Below, piece after piece: positions 43,348 through 52,216 of a stretch of 64,000 bases of DNA. The translations under genes were made by a program, and so were the position numbers. The stretch's first letter is position 1. Every line of letters begins with the position of its first letter. This DNA comes from Streptomyces resistomycificus (GTDB lineage: Bacteria; Actinomycetota; Actinomycetes; Streptomycetales; Streptomycetaceae), in contig NZ_KQ948993.1 of NCBI RefSeq assembly GCF_001514265.1, positions 202,787-266,786 of the forward strand. Reading direction: 5' to 3'. Under the pieces are notes generated by a model. The model was not told the DNA's origin, did not search any database, and saw only the letters and a program-made list of their open reading frames with translations.

Positions 43348-44324
43348 CCGACAACCGGGCCTATGGCTACACCGACACTCTCGAGGCCGAGCACTACGCC
43401 AAAGCACTTCGCGCCGACATCAGCGACGGGCTGACCCGCACCCCGAAGTCCACGGCACCCACGTGGTTCTACGACGCCCGGGGCAGCGAGCTCTTCGAGG
43501 AGATCACCCAGTTGCCGGAATACCCCTTGTGGCGAGCCGAACTGGGATTGCTCCAACTCCATGCCCAGGACATCGCCGTGCGGACCGGCGCCCGCAGCCT
43601 TGTCGAGCTCGGGTCCGGGAGCTCAACGAAGTCCAAGCTGATCATCGAGGCACTGGATCCGGTCGGGCTGCACTACGTCCCTGTCGACGTCAGCGCGGAC
43701 GCCCTCCATCAGGCCAGCGCCCAACTCGTCCAGGACTACCCGGGGATCCGTCTGCACGCCCTCCGCGCCGACTTCACGGCTTCCCTCGTCCTACCGACGC
43801 TGCCCGAGGACGGCCCACGCCTCATCGCCTTCCTCGGCAGCACGCTTGGGAATTTCCGGCGACCCGCCCGTGGCCCGTTCCTCCGCGGGCTCCGAGACAT
43901 CATGCGTCCCGAGGACTTCCTTCTGATCGGCGCCGACCTGGTCAAGACCGAGCAGGAAATGACTGCCGCCTACGATGACGCTCAAGGCGTCACGGCTGCG
44001 TTCGACAAAAATCTGTTGCACGTCTTGAACCGCGAACTGAACGCCGACTTCGACCCGGACACCTTCGACCACGTATCGGTGTGGAACAGCACGGAAAGCC
44101 ACATCGAAATGCGGCTGCGCAGCCGAGCTGAACAGCTCGTCAAGATTCGAGACCTCGACCTGGCAGTGCACTTCGCACGCGGAGAAGAATGGATCACCGA
44201 GCGGAGCGCGAAATTCACGCAGGACGGACTCCAGGAAGAAATGACTGGGGCGGGTCTCCGTACGAATCAGCTCTGGGCCGACACCAACGCCGGCTTTGCA
44301 CTCATTCTCGTCACCGCTCACTGA
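43344..44324 (+). CDS. egtD: second, divergent histidine N-methyltransferase (EgtD-like)
   Basis: A complete 326-residue SAM-dependent histidine methyltransferase. Motifs: PTWFYDARGSELFEEITQLP near residue 38, SAM loop VELGSGSSTKSKL near 84, GSTLGNF near 160, YDDAQGVTAAFDKNLLHVLN near 211, and WITERSAKFTQDGLQEEM near 285. The pocket motif YYPTRAE of ordinary EgtD is changed here to EYPLWRAE. Lower GC and different codon use by eye suggest acquisition. ATG 43344 follows AGAGAGG and overlaps the stop of the truncated native frame, so it sits in the operon. It probably supplies the lost activity; a changed substrate preference is possible. Confidence 0.9.
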   Translation: MTDNRAYGYTDTLEAEHYAKALRADISDGLTRTPKSTAPTWFYDARGSELFEEITQLPEYPLWRAELGLLQLHAQDIAVRTGARSLVELGSGSSTKSKLIIEALDPVGLHYVPVDVSADALHQASAQLVQDYPGIRLHALRADFTASLVLPTLPEDGPRLIAFLGSTLGNFRRPARGPFLRGLRDIMRPEDFLLIGADLVKTEQEMTAAYDDAQGVTAAFDKNLLHVLNRELNADFDPDTFDHVSVWNSTESHIEMRLRSRAEQLVKIRDLDLAVHFARGEEWITERSAKFTQDGLQEEMTGAGLRTNQLWADTNAGFALILVTAH

Positions 44325-44357
44325 ACAAGCTGGTGCACGATTCTCTATGAATCCAGA

Positions 44358-44391
44358 TCGCTGCTCTGCTGACGGGACAGCAGAGCAGCGA
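44358..44391. terminator. terminator after the second egtD
   Basis: A perfect 14-base stem (TCGCTGCTCTGCTG / CAGCAGAGCAGCGA) with a six-base loop, 34 bases after the egtD stop. It ends the ergothioneine operon. Confidence 0.85.
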
Positions 44392-44747
44392 CTGCTGGTA
44401 AGCGACGCGTGCTCGCGACCCCAGCTCCAACGGCCACATCGACCGGCAGGATCCTGCCATTCGGTGGGCGATGATCGACGCATGACGCAGTTCCTCACCG
44501 CCAACTACGCACGAGTGCGGCAACCCGTCGTTCGAATTCATCTTCGAACGCGGCGTCAGGGGGTCACCCGTATGGGGATTTCCGGGACAACGGGGCAGAC
44601 CTTCGAATGATCCTTAAATCGGATCCGGTCCTTGCCCGGCCCCCTGGTTGACGGCGGGGGCTCCTCTGTGCGTGATTGCCGCACGAAAGGTGTTGCCCAT
44701 GCAATGCGCTCTTCTCTGACGGCAGTGAACCACCCCAACCTCCCACC
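44392..44747. other. gene-free low-GC stretch of the insert
   Basis: No convincing gene. A perfect hairpin GTTCGAA-ttcatc-TTCGAAC lies at 44530-44549. Short open frames here are not protein-like. The text reads like remnant mobile-element DNA, with lower GC than both flanks. Confidence 0.5.
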
Positions 44748-45302
44748 GTGTCTCCGACGGCGGTTGCCTTCCGGGCCACTGACGGCCGGACGCACACCTT
44801 CAGGCTGGCCGAACTACCGTGCCCCGACCTGCACTTGGAGATGGCTAAGGGCCTGGCCGGGGTGCTGAAATCGGTAGGCGCACTGCCCACGGCTCAGGCT
44901 TACTTCTCCACCGTACGGCGCTTCCTGGCTTTCCTGGACTCATTGGGCGAACCATTGGATTCGCTGTCGTCCCTGCGCGAACGGCATCTTGGGCAATACG
45001 TAACCATCCGGAGGACAATGACTGCCGCGGGCGCCTGCTACCAAGACATGACTTCGCTGTGCAGGCTCCTGCGGAACGCACCATACGGCAGCCTGTCTCC
45101 GGAGGTCGGAACTCTAGTTACCACCCGGGGTCGCCCTCCCTTCACTCGACCGGGCTCGAGACTGCCTACGCACCTCTTGCGGCCAGCCCTGGAACAACCC
45201 GCTTTTTACCTCACTCGCAACGAGTTCGAGCAACTCATGGGCACGGCCGTGGGTGACGCTGTCGCCGTGCGCGACCGAATTGACCGGAGAAGCCCGCCCT
45301 GA
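44748..45302 (+). pseudogene. integrase/recombinase N-terminal remnant
   Basis: An open frame of about 184 residues (GTG 44748 as likely start) with a SAM-like core-binding domain of tyrosine recombinases: AYFSTVRRFLAFLDSLGEPL, LRERHLGQYVTIRRTM, DMTSLCRLLRNAP. It stops at YLTRNEFEQLMGTAVGDAV..., before any catalytic domain (no R..HxxR..Y). Downstream DNA 45303-45568 shows no continuation I can identify. It looks like a broken mobile-element integrase. Confidence 0.6.
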
Positions 45303-45507
45303 GCTGTACGGATACCGTCCACGTCGCCTCACGGCACACGGCCTCCACGCGCCGCTCCGAGCACGCTCGTGCCCGTCCGCGCTGTCCTGTCCGCTGTGGT
45401 CCCGAGCGCCGTGAACGCCAACGGCACACCCGTCGGGAACCCGTACACAGCTGTCCAGGTCGTCGGCGGCCTGCTCGGCGCCGTGGATCGGCTTCGGTCA
45501 GGGGACG

Positions 45508-45549
45508 GCGGGGCGTCGCCACCGGACTTCGACGGAGACGACGCCCCGC
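45508..45549. terminator. terminator of the first inositol-type ABC operon
   Basis: An 11-base perfect stem GCGGGGCGTCG / CGACGCCCCGC (45508-45518 and 45539-45549) 20 bases beyond the stop of the ABC ATPase gene on the minus strand. It marks the border between the insert and the inositol region. The rest of 45303-45568 holds nothing else recognisable. Confidence 0.8.
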
Positions 45550-45568
45550 GCAGGGACGGCCGGGGTGG

Positions 45569-46360
45569 TCAGGCGTCGGCCTGGAGCTGGGCCAGTTCGG
45601 CTTCCAGGTCGGCCATGGCCTCGCCGCCGGCCATGAGGTCGGTGATCTCCTCGCGGGTGCGCTCGCCCTTGCGGAAGTCGTCGGCCTTCTGGCCGCGGAT
45701 GAGGACGGCGAAGTGATCGCCGACCATCATCGCGTGGCGCACGTTGTGGGTGACGAGGATGACTGCGACGCCCTTGGCGCGGGCCTGCATGACGATCCGC
45801 AGGACGTGGGCGGCCTCCTTGACGCCGAGCGCGGCGGTGGGTTCGTCGAGGATGAGGATGTTGGCGCCGAAGTAGACGGCCCGCGCGATGGCGAGGGCCT
45901 GGCGCTCACCGCCGGACAGGCTGCCCACCAGGCGGCTGCCGTCGGTGACCCGGGTGATGCCGAGGGACTGCATCTCCCGGACCGCGATCTCACCGGCCAG
46001 CTTCTTGTCGAACAGCCTGAACGGGCCGAAGCCCTTGGTGGGTTCGGCACCGACGAAGAAGCAGCGGCCGACGCCCATGAGCGGGAAGGTGCCGCCGAAC
46101 TGGTGGACGGTGGCGATGCCCCGGGAGCTGGCGTCCCGGGGACTGTCGAAGACGACCGGGGCGCCGTTGATCTCGATGGTGCCGGTGGTCGGCTTGTGGA
46201 AGCCGGCGAGGATCTTGATCAGGGTGGACTTGCCTGCGCCGTTGTCGCCGAGCAGGCACAGCACCTTCCCGGCGTGCACTTCGAGGGAGATGTCCTGCAG
46301 CGCGTTGGTGCCGAGGAAGGACTTGCTGACGCCGTCCAGGCGAAGGAGGGGTGCGGTCAT
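45569..46360 (-). CDS. sugar ABC transporter ATP-binding protein (module 1)
   Basis: A 263-residue single-domain ATPase of the ribose/inositol class. Walker A GDNGAGKSTLIK near residue 37, signature LSGGERQALAIARA near 144, Walker B ILILDEPTAALG near 165, and switch His in LVTHNVRHA near 198. Unlike RbsA-type proteins it has only one nucleotide-binding domain. It starts two bases after the permease stop. It is closely related to the ATPase at 55639, so the two are paralogues in duplicated modules. Confidence 0.93.
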   Translation of the reverse strand: MTAPLLRLDGVSKSFLGTNALQDISLEVHAGKVLCLLGDNGAGKSTLIKILAGFHKPTTGTIEINGAPVVFDSPRDASSRGIATVHQFGGTFPLMGVGRCFFVGAEPTKGFGPFRLFDKKLAGEIAVREMQSLGITRVTDGSRLVGSLSGGERQALAIARAVYFGANILILDEPTAALGVKEAAHVLRIVMQARAKGVAVILVTHNVRHAMMVGDHFAVLIRGQKADDFRKGERTREEITDLMAGGEAMADLEAELAQLQADA

Positions 46361-46362
46361 GA

Positions 46363-47424
46363 TCAGGCCTTCTTCGTGCGGGGCTTGTAGGACAGGGCGA
46401 GGCGGCGGAAGGTGTTGTTCATCAGGACCGCGGCGAGGATGAGGATGCCGAGGATCAGGCTGGCCCAGTCGGAGTTCCAACCGGTGTAGTAGATGCCCTG
46501 GTTGACGATGGCGAACGTCAGGGTGCCCAGCACGACGCCGACCACGGAGCCGTAGCCGCCGGTGAGCAGCACACCGCCGATGACCACGGCGATGATGGAG
46601 TTGAAGACGAAGGACTGGCCGTTGGCGACCTGGGCGCCGTTGTAGAGGATCGTCTGGATCACCCCGACCAGGGCGGCACCGAAGCCGCTGGCCATGTACA
46701 GGGCGATCTTCACCCTGTTCACCGGGATGCCGGTGGCGCGGGCGCTCTCCTTGTCACCGCCGATGGCGAAGATCCAGTTGCCGTACTTCATCCCCTGCAG
46801 CACCACGGTGACCACCGCGGCCAGACCCAGCCACCAGAAGATCGCGACCTCGAACTGCCCGGCGATCAGCTTCCCGAACAGCGCCTTCGACAGCGGGTCG
46901 GGGCTGACCGGCACGCTGGTGGTGCCGGTCGTGACCCGGGACAGGCCGAGGGTGAGCCCGGCCAGGCCGGACAGCGTGGCCAGCGTGACGACCAGGGAGT
47001 GCACGTTGGTGCGGGTGACGAGGATGCCGTTGAGCAGGCCGGTCAGCAGGCCGAGGCCGAGTGCGCACAGGATGCCGACGATCATCGGGGCGCCCCAGTA
47101 CCCGGAGACGATGGCCAGCGTCATGGAACTGCCGGCCAGTACCGAGCCCACGGAGACGTCGAGTTCGCCGGCGATCATCAGCAGGCCGACCGGGATGGCG
47201 ATGATGCCGAGTTCCGCGGCGATGTTGAGCCAGCTCGCCGCGCCGCCGGTGGCGAGGAACTTCTCGCCGCCGAAGATCGCGAAGAAGACGAAGACGCTGA
47301 TCGTTCCGATGAGCGCGCCGACCTCGGGACGATGGCGCAGCTGCCCCAGCGGGCTCTCGGTCTGCTTCGGGGGTGCGGCGGCGGTCTCTTTCTCGGCCGT
47401 CGTGTCGGGAGTTGAGGTTGTCAT
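46363..47424 (-). CDS. sugar ABC transporter permease (module 1)
   Basis: A 353-residue polytopic permease of the BPD_transp_2 (RbsC-like) family, about nine or ten membrane helices. The conserved motif is MIAGELDVSVGSVLAGSSM near residue 82, and FAIGGDKESARATGIPVNRV near 215 is the cytoplasmic coupling loop. It forms the channel with the ATPase at 45569 and the lipoprotein at 47521. ATG 47424. Confidence 0.93.
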   Translation of the reverse strand: MTTSTPDTTAEKETAAAPPKQTESPLGQLRHRPEVGALIGTISVFVFFAIFGGEKFLATGGAASWLNIAAELGIIAIPVGLLMIAGELDVSVGSVLAGSSMTLAIVSGYWGAPMIVGILCALGLGLLTGLLNGILVTRTNVHSLVVTLATLSGLAGLTLGLSRVTTGTTSVPVSPDPLSKALFGKLIAGQFEVAIFWWLGLAAVVTVVLQGMKYGNWIFAIGGDKESARATGIPVNRVKIALYMASGFGAALVGVIQTILYNGAQVANGQSFVFNSIIAVVIGGVLLTGGYGSVVGVVLGTLTFAIVNQGIYYTGWNSDWASLILGILILAAVLMNNTFRRLALSYKPRTKKA

Positions 47425-47520
47425 CGGAGTGGTGTCACCTTCGTGGATCAGGATGCGGTGCGAGGGAGGAACTCAAGGAGTGGTGCCGGGCCCGCGCAGA
47501 GCCCGGCACCTGCGGGCGGA

Positions 47521-48612
47521 TCAGCGCACGCCGGCCTTGGTACCGGCGATCGCCGCGGCGACGTTGTCCTTGGTGACCAGCAGCGGTCCGGTCAGGATCG
47601 GATTCTGCGGCGGGAGGACGCCGTAGGACAGGTACTGGTCGGCGATCGAGACGACGTAGAAGCCCTGGAGGTAGGGCTGTTGGTCGATGGCGAAGAGCTG
47701 GGAGCCGTCCTTGATCCGGTCCAGCTGGCTCTGCGAGAGGTCGAAGGTGCCGAGCTTCACCTTGTCGCCGGCCTTGGCCTGCTTGATCGCGGAGGCGGCG
47801 CTGTCCGCGTCCGCCACACCGATGGTGACCACGGCGTCGATGCTGGAGTCCTTCAGCAACGCGCCCTTGATGGCCTGGGTGACCGCGGACGGGTTGCCGA
47901 AGTTCGAGGAGGGCAGCGGGAGTTGCCTGGACGAGGCGCCCTTGCTGACGGCGCCGTCCTTGATGCCCTTGCAGCGGGCCTCCTGGTTGGCCGAGCCGGG
48001 CACAGTGTTGACGCACAGGACGTTCTTGGCGCCCTCTTCGGCGAACTTGGCGCCGCCGGCCTTGCCCGCCTCGTAGTCGTCCGACCCGACGTACTTCACG
48101 GCGCCGACGTTCTCGGCCGCCTCGGTGCCGCCAGCGTTGTACGTGAGCACCAGGATGCCCTTGGTCACGGCCTGCTTGATGGCGGCATCCTGGTTCTCGG
48201 GCACCCAGTCCGGGACCAGGATCGCCGACGGGTTCTGCGAGATGGCCGTCAGCGTCAGCTTGGCGACGTCCGGGCCGAGGTTGTCGTAGTTCTGCGGGCC
48301 GAGGTAAGTGACGCTGCCACCACCGGACTTCACAAGCTTGGCGGCGTCGTCGACACCGCGCTTGACGGTGGACCAGAACGGGTCGTCGGACTTTCCGCCG
48401 ATGACGTAGATGTTGTTCTTGCCACTGCTCTTGGTGCCGGACGCCGTCCCGCCCCCGGCCGACGCCGTCGCCTGATCCGCGTCGCCGCCGGTGGCCTTGC
48501 CGCTGGCGCATCCGGTCAGCGCGGCCGCCGTCAGTGCGAGCAGGCTCACCGCTGTCATGGTTCTTCCGGAGAGGCGGCGACCGAGCGGTCTGCCGGACTG
48601 CTTGCGTTCCAT
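47521..48612 (-). CDS. sugar ABC transporter substrate-binding lipoprotein (module 1)
   Basis: A 363-residue lipoprotein of the Peripla_BP_4 (ribose/inositol) family. The signal peptide has a lipobox (TAAALTGCASG near residue 34); the mature protein has the two-lobed sugar-binding fold (VIGGKSDDPFWSTVKRGVDD; AIDQQPYLQGFYVVSIADQY near the end). ATG 48612 follows GAAGGAG. It is the first gene of the minus-strand module; the operator 48951-48966 lies upstream. Confidence 0.92.
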   Translation of the reverse strand: MERKQSGRPLGRRLSGRTMTAVSLLALTAAALTGCASGKATGGDADQATASAGGGTASGTKSSGKNNIYVIGGKSDDPFWSTVKRGVDDAAKLVKSGGGSVTYLGPQNYDNLGPDVAKLTLTAISQNPSAILVPDWVPENQDAAIKQAVTKGILVLTYNAGGTEAAENVGAVKYVGSDDYEAGKAGGAKFAEEGAKNVLCVNTVPGSANQEARCKGIKDGAVSKGASSRQLPLPSSNFGNPSAVTQAIKGALLKDSSIDAVVTIGVADADSAASAIKQAKAGDKVKLGTFDLSQSQLDRIKDGSQLFAIDQQPYLQGFYVVSIADQYLSYGVLPPQNPILTGPLLVTKDNVAAAIAGTKAGVR

Positions 48613-48786
48613 GTGCTGGGTACTCCTTCGTGCGATGCCAAGGTGGCGTGGGGAGCGTGGCGCCGACAGTGTCGGTGCGGTGGTGATGCGGTACGTCGAC
48701 GGACGTGCCGGGGCGCGGCCGGGCAGGGGAGGTGGGCCGCGCCCCGGGGACGGGGCACCCTCGGCAACGGGTGGGGCGGGGTCGGT

Positions 48787-48867
48787 GGTGCCGTCGGCCG
48801 TCCGTGCGGCGGGCCTGCTGTGCGGCAGGTGCCGTCGGCCGTCCGTGCGGCGGGCCTGCTGTGCGGC
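48787..48867. repeat. duplicated 40-base segment
   Basis: Two adjacent identical 40-base copies (48787-48826 and 48828-48867, offset 41), beginning GGTGCCGTCGGCCGTCCG, in the leader region of the module 1 lipoprotein gene. A simple recent tandem duplication. Confidence 0.9.
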
Positions 48868-48950
48868 CCGAATTGTTACGCCGGAATAACTTTCCGGGCG
48901 TGCCCCGGAAACCGCTTGCGGCAATGGGGAGCCATTCGTTCCGCAATGTC

Positions 48951-48966
48951 TTTAAATCGCTTTAAG
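48951..48966. promoter_or_regulatory. LacI-type operator 1
   Basis: TTTAAATCGCTTTAAG; inner TTAAATCGCTTTAA is one mismatch from the palindrome of the iol operators. It lies upstream of the module 1 substrate-binding gene. The surrounding gap 48613-49061 has no gene. Confidence 0.8.
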
Positions 48967-49061
48967 CGGTGCGGCAGAGCATGCTTGCGTTTCGGGAAGG
49001 TGTCAAGGGTTCGCTCCGAAATACACAGCTCGGCCACGCGCGCCCCGCGTCCCTGCGGCGG

Positions 49062-50099
49062 TCAGCGCGCCAGGGCCGTCGTCCCGCGCACGACGAGAGT
49101 GGGCGCGAGGACGATCTCGCGAGGCTCGGTGCGGCCGCGCTCCAGGCGTTCCATGGCCGCGGCCACCGCCTGCCGCGCCTGCTCCTCGGCGTTCTGGCTC
49201 ACGGTGGTCAGGTCGAAGCAGGCCAGCCGGGACAGGGCGTCATCGTCGTAGCCGACGACGGAGACGGCGCCGGGGACCTCGACTCCCGCCCGCCGCAGGG
49301 CGGTGAGCAGACCGATGGCGCACTGGTCGTTGTAGGCGACGACGGCGGTCGGAAGATCCCCTCCGCCCAGGAGCTGGCGACCGGCCCGCTCGCCCGCCGC
49401 CTCGGTGCGGTCGCCGTGCAGCACCCTGATGTGCTCGTCGAGCCCGTGGCGGCGCATGGCGTCCCGGTAGCCGCGGCTGCGGTCGGTGGCGATGACACCC
49501 ACGCCGCCCTCGACGTAGGCGATGGACCGGTGCCCCAGGCCCGCCAAGTGGTCGACGATCTGTCCGACCCCGTCGTCGTCGGCGGTCCGTACGACATCGA
49601 GATCGGCCTCGGCCGTCCGGCTCCCGACGGAGATGACGGGCGCCTGGCGGCCGAGCGCCGCGAGCACGGGGGCGGGTGACACCGAGCCGAGGAGGATCAG
49701 CGCCTCGCAACGGAAGGCCAGCAGCGTCTCGACAGCCGTGCCCTCGGCGCGGGTGCGGGTCAGGGCGCTCAGGACGAGGGCGTAGCCGACCTCCTCGGCG
49801 GCCCCGTGCAGGTGCTCGACCAGTTCCGCGTGGAAGGGACTGTGGATGTCGACCACGACACCGAGCAGCCGGCTGCGTCTGCTGGCCAGGGCGCTGGCCG
49901 TACGGTCGGGGCGGTAGCCGAGGTCGGCGGCGGCCCTCAGGACGCGCCGGCGGGTGCGCTCGCTGGGGCCGGCCGCGTTGCGCAGCACCAGGGACACCGA
50001 CGCCGTGGACAGGCCGACGCGCGCGGCGACATCCTCCAGCCGGGGACGCGGAGTCGCACCGTCGCCACCTGCCGGGTCAGCGGGGTTGAGGTCGTCCAT
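49062..50099 (-). CDS. LacI-family regulator, inositol region (copy 1)
   Basis: A 345-residue LacI regulator: HTH PRLEDVAARVGLSTASVSLV near residue 20, hinge ADLGYRPDRTASALASRRSR, then effector domain (GVVVDIHSPFHAELVEHLHG, VGYDDDALSRLACFDLTTVS). It is highly similar along its whole length to the LacI protein at 52217. ATG 50099 follows GGGAGA. Operator 2 lies 70 bases upstream, and operator 1 upstream of the adjacent transporter. It is presumably a repressor of inositol transport/catabolism. Confidence 0.93.
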   Translation of the reverse strand: MDDLNPADPAGGDGATPRPRLEDVAARVGLSTASVSLVLRNAAGPSERTRRRVLRAAADLGYRPDRTASALASRRSRLLGVVVDIHSPFHAELVEHLHGAAEEVGYALVLSALTRTRAEGTAVETLLAFRCEALILLGSVSPAPVLAALGRQAPVISVGSRTAEADLDVVRTADDDGVGQIVDHLAGLGHRSIAYVEGGVGVIATDRSRGYRDAMRRHGLDEHIRVLHGDRTEAAGERAGRQLLGGGDLPTAVVAYNDQCAIGLLTALRRAGVEVPGAVSVVGYDDDALSRLACFDLTTVSQNAEEQARQAVAAAMERLERGRTEPREIVLAPTLVVRGTTALAR

Positions 50100-50154
50100 T
50101 TGGTCTCCCGTCGCTTTACGGCAACACCCTTGGCATGCCCCTGCGCGGCCGCTG

Positions 50155-50181
50155 ATAGTAACAGCGTTTAAATCGCTTTAA
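50155..50181 (-). promoter_or_regulatory. promoter with LacI operator 2
   Basis: TTAAATCGCTTTAA at 50168-50181. On the minus strand TACTAT (50160-50155) is a good -10 for the LacI gene, and the operator covers the -35 position. This arrangement fits autorepression. Confidence 0.75.
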
Positions 50182-50339
50182 GCAGTTCGCTGATCACATC
50201 GTGGGATCATTCCGTAGGAGCATTGGGCTTTCAGACCCAGGAGGGCTTGCCCGTCGCCCTCGTCGACGCGACCTCGCGAAGCCCCTGCCTCCAGCAGCCC
50301 CCTGCACTCACTTCGGCCGACGGCTGATGTCGACGGCAG

Positions 50340-51459
50340 GGCGACGGCGAAGAATTCCAGCCCGGTGGCCGGGCTGTTCCTGGTCGTCGCGGGTGCGGCC
50401 TACGCTCAGGTCCGCGACTGGCGGCGGGCCGCCGTGCTCACGGTTCCGCCGTTCCTGGTCGTCAGGGCGATCACGCTGCTGTTTCCGTTCGACGGCGAAC
50501 AGCCGATGGCGGCGGGGCGATGCTGTGGCCCGTCGTGCTGGGTGTCGCGGTGGCGGTGTGCGCTCCGCGTCGCTGGCGGGTCGTCCGGCTGGGCGGCGCC
50601 GTGTACGCGAGCGGGCGTCGTCCTCACCTACTTCACCCCCTCCCCCATCGGCTCGAACGTGGGCGTCTGGCGCTGCTGTTCGCTCCCGCCGTGCTGCTGG
50701 CCGGCCTGCTCAGCGTGGAGCGGCCTGCCCGGTATCAGCGCGGCGGCCTCGCGCTGGCGTTGGCCGGTTCCCTGTTCTGGCTGGGGTCGGGCACACCCGC
50801 CTCCTTTCTGAAGGGCTCGGACGCGGTCCCGGCATGGGCCGCCGACACCCACGGGCTCGTCCACCAACTCGACCGGCTCGACGCGAACCGCACCCGGGTC
50901 GAGGTCGTCCCGGCCCACGACCACCGCGAGGCCGCCCTGCTCTCCTCCCACGTCAACATGGCCCGCGGCTGGAACACCCCACTGGACATGGAACGCGGCC
51001 AGCTCTATCTACGACGGCACCCTGACCACGACGGCCTACCGGGCCTGGCTGGACCGGTGGGCCGTCGGCTATGTGGCCGTCTCCGACGCCGAGCCCGACC
51101 GGTACGGAGCGGCGGAGGCGCGCCTGGTGCGCGCAGGCCCGGCCTGGCTGGAGCCGGTGTGGAGCGACGCGCACTGGCACCTGTACCGGGTACGGAACGC
51201 GGAACCGCTCGTGACCGCGCCCGCGGAGGTCGTCAGCGCCTCGGACGCCTACCTCGTCGTATACCTGCCGAAGCCCGGCTCGGTGACCATACGGATCGCG
51301 TACTCGCCCTGGCTGCACGCCGACAACGGCGGATGTCTGCGGCAGCAGGGCGAGTTCACTCGCCTCGCGGTCGACGAGCCGGTCTTCTACCAGATCTCCT
51401 CCGAGTACGAAGCCGCGTACGGCATCGCGATGCCACCCTCACAAAGGCCTCAGTGGTAA
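50340..51459 (+). pseudogene. decayed integral membrane protein gene
   Basis: Continuous protein similarity in style runs through three frames: LFLVVAGAAYAQVRDWRR (about 50365-50519), then MLWPVVLGVAVAVC (50520 on), then LTYFTPSPIGSNVGVWR (frame of the first), LALLFAPAVLLAGLLSVERP, and finally YDGTLTTTAYRAWLDRWAVG then EYEAAYGIAMPPSQRP to 51459. At least three frameshifts break it. The text (hydrophobic N-terminal part, then VEVVPAHDHREAALL, HVNMARGWNTPLD) resembles large Streptomyces membrane proteins of the glycosyltransferase type. It lies between the two regulators. Confidence 0.75.
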
Positions 51460-52090
51460 GGCTTCTCCGCGGAGCGGACGGGCTCGGGCCGGACGACGGG
51501 ATCGGCCGAGGTCGCCGGGCGATCGGGGTCCGGTACGAAGGCGGCCTCGCCGTTCAGCGCCTTCTTCGCCTGCCCCAGGTCCAGCGCGCCCTCCCAGCGG
51601 GAGACCGCGAAGGCCGCCACACAGTTGCCGAGAAGGTTGGTCGCCACCCGCATCGAGTCCATGATGCGGTCCACGCCCAGCAGAAGGGCCACGGCCCCGG
51701 CGGGAATGACCCCGAGCGCGGACGCCGTCGCCGACAGGGCGAGGAATGCCGAACCCGCACGCCCGCCATGCCCTTGCTGGTGAGCATGAGCATCAGTACG
51801 ACGGTGACCTGCTGGCCGAGGGTGAGGTCGACGCCGATGAACAGGGTGGCGATGGACAGGTAGATCGAGGCCCCGTCGAGGTTGAAGGAGTAGCCGGTGG
51901 GAACCACCAGACCCACGGCGTCGTCGCGGCAGCCCGCGTGGCGCAGCTTCTGCATCATGCGCGGCATGACCGTCTCGCTGGAGGCGGTATCGAGGGCGAG
52001 CAGCATTTCCATGGAGCGATACTGAGTTTCCGCAACGTGTCGGCCACTATGAATCAAGTCCGGCTTCATAGAAGTCCACAGGCCCCAGGC
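51450..52090 (-). pseudogene. DctA-type C4-dicarboxylate symporter remnant
   Basis: The C-terminal third of a sodium/proton-dicarboxylate symporter: MEMLLALDTASSETVMPRMM, GLVVPTGYSFNLDGASIYLS, IATLFIGVDLTLGQQVTVVL and TSKGMAGV in one frame, then after a frameshift near 51760 ALLLGVDRIMDSMRVATNLL, GNCVAAFAVSRWEGALD to the stop at 51450. The N-terminal two thirds are missing. The similarity begins near 52010. The rest of the gap to 52216 has only a hairpin TTGGAtcttcgTCCAA and no gene. Confidence 0.85.
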
Positions 52091-52216
52091 AGCCAAAACT
52101 TGGATCTTCGTCCAAGTGCCAGGGCGGCCCGGAAGGCAGCTCCGGAGACGGTGCCGCGACGCGTCGGCGACGCCGGTTGACGGTGGGAGACCTCAGCCGC
52201 CGCGGGAGAACGGGGT

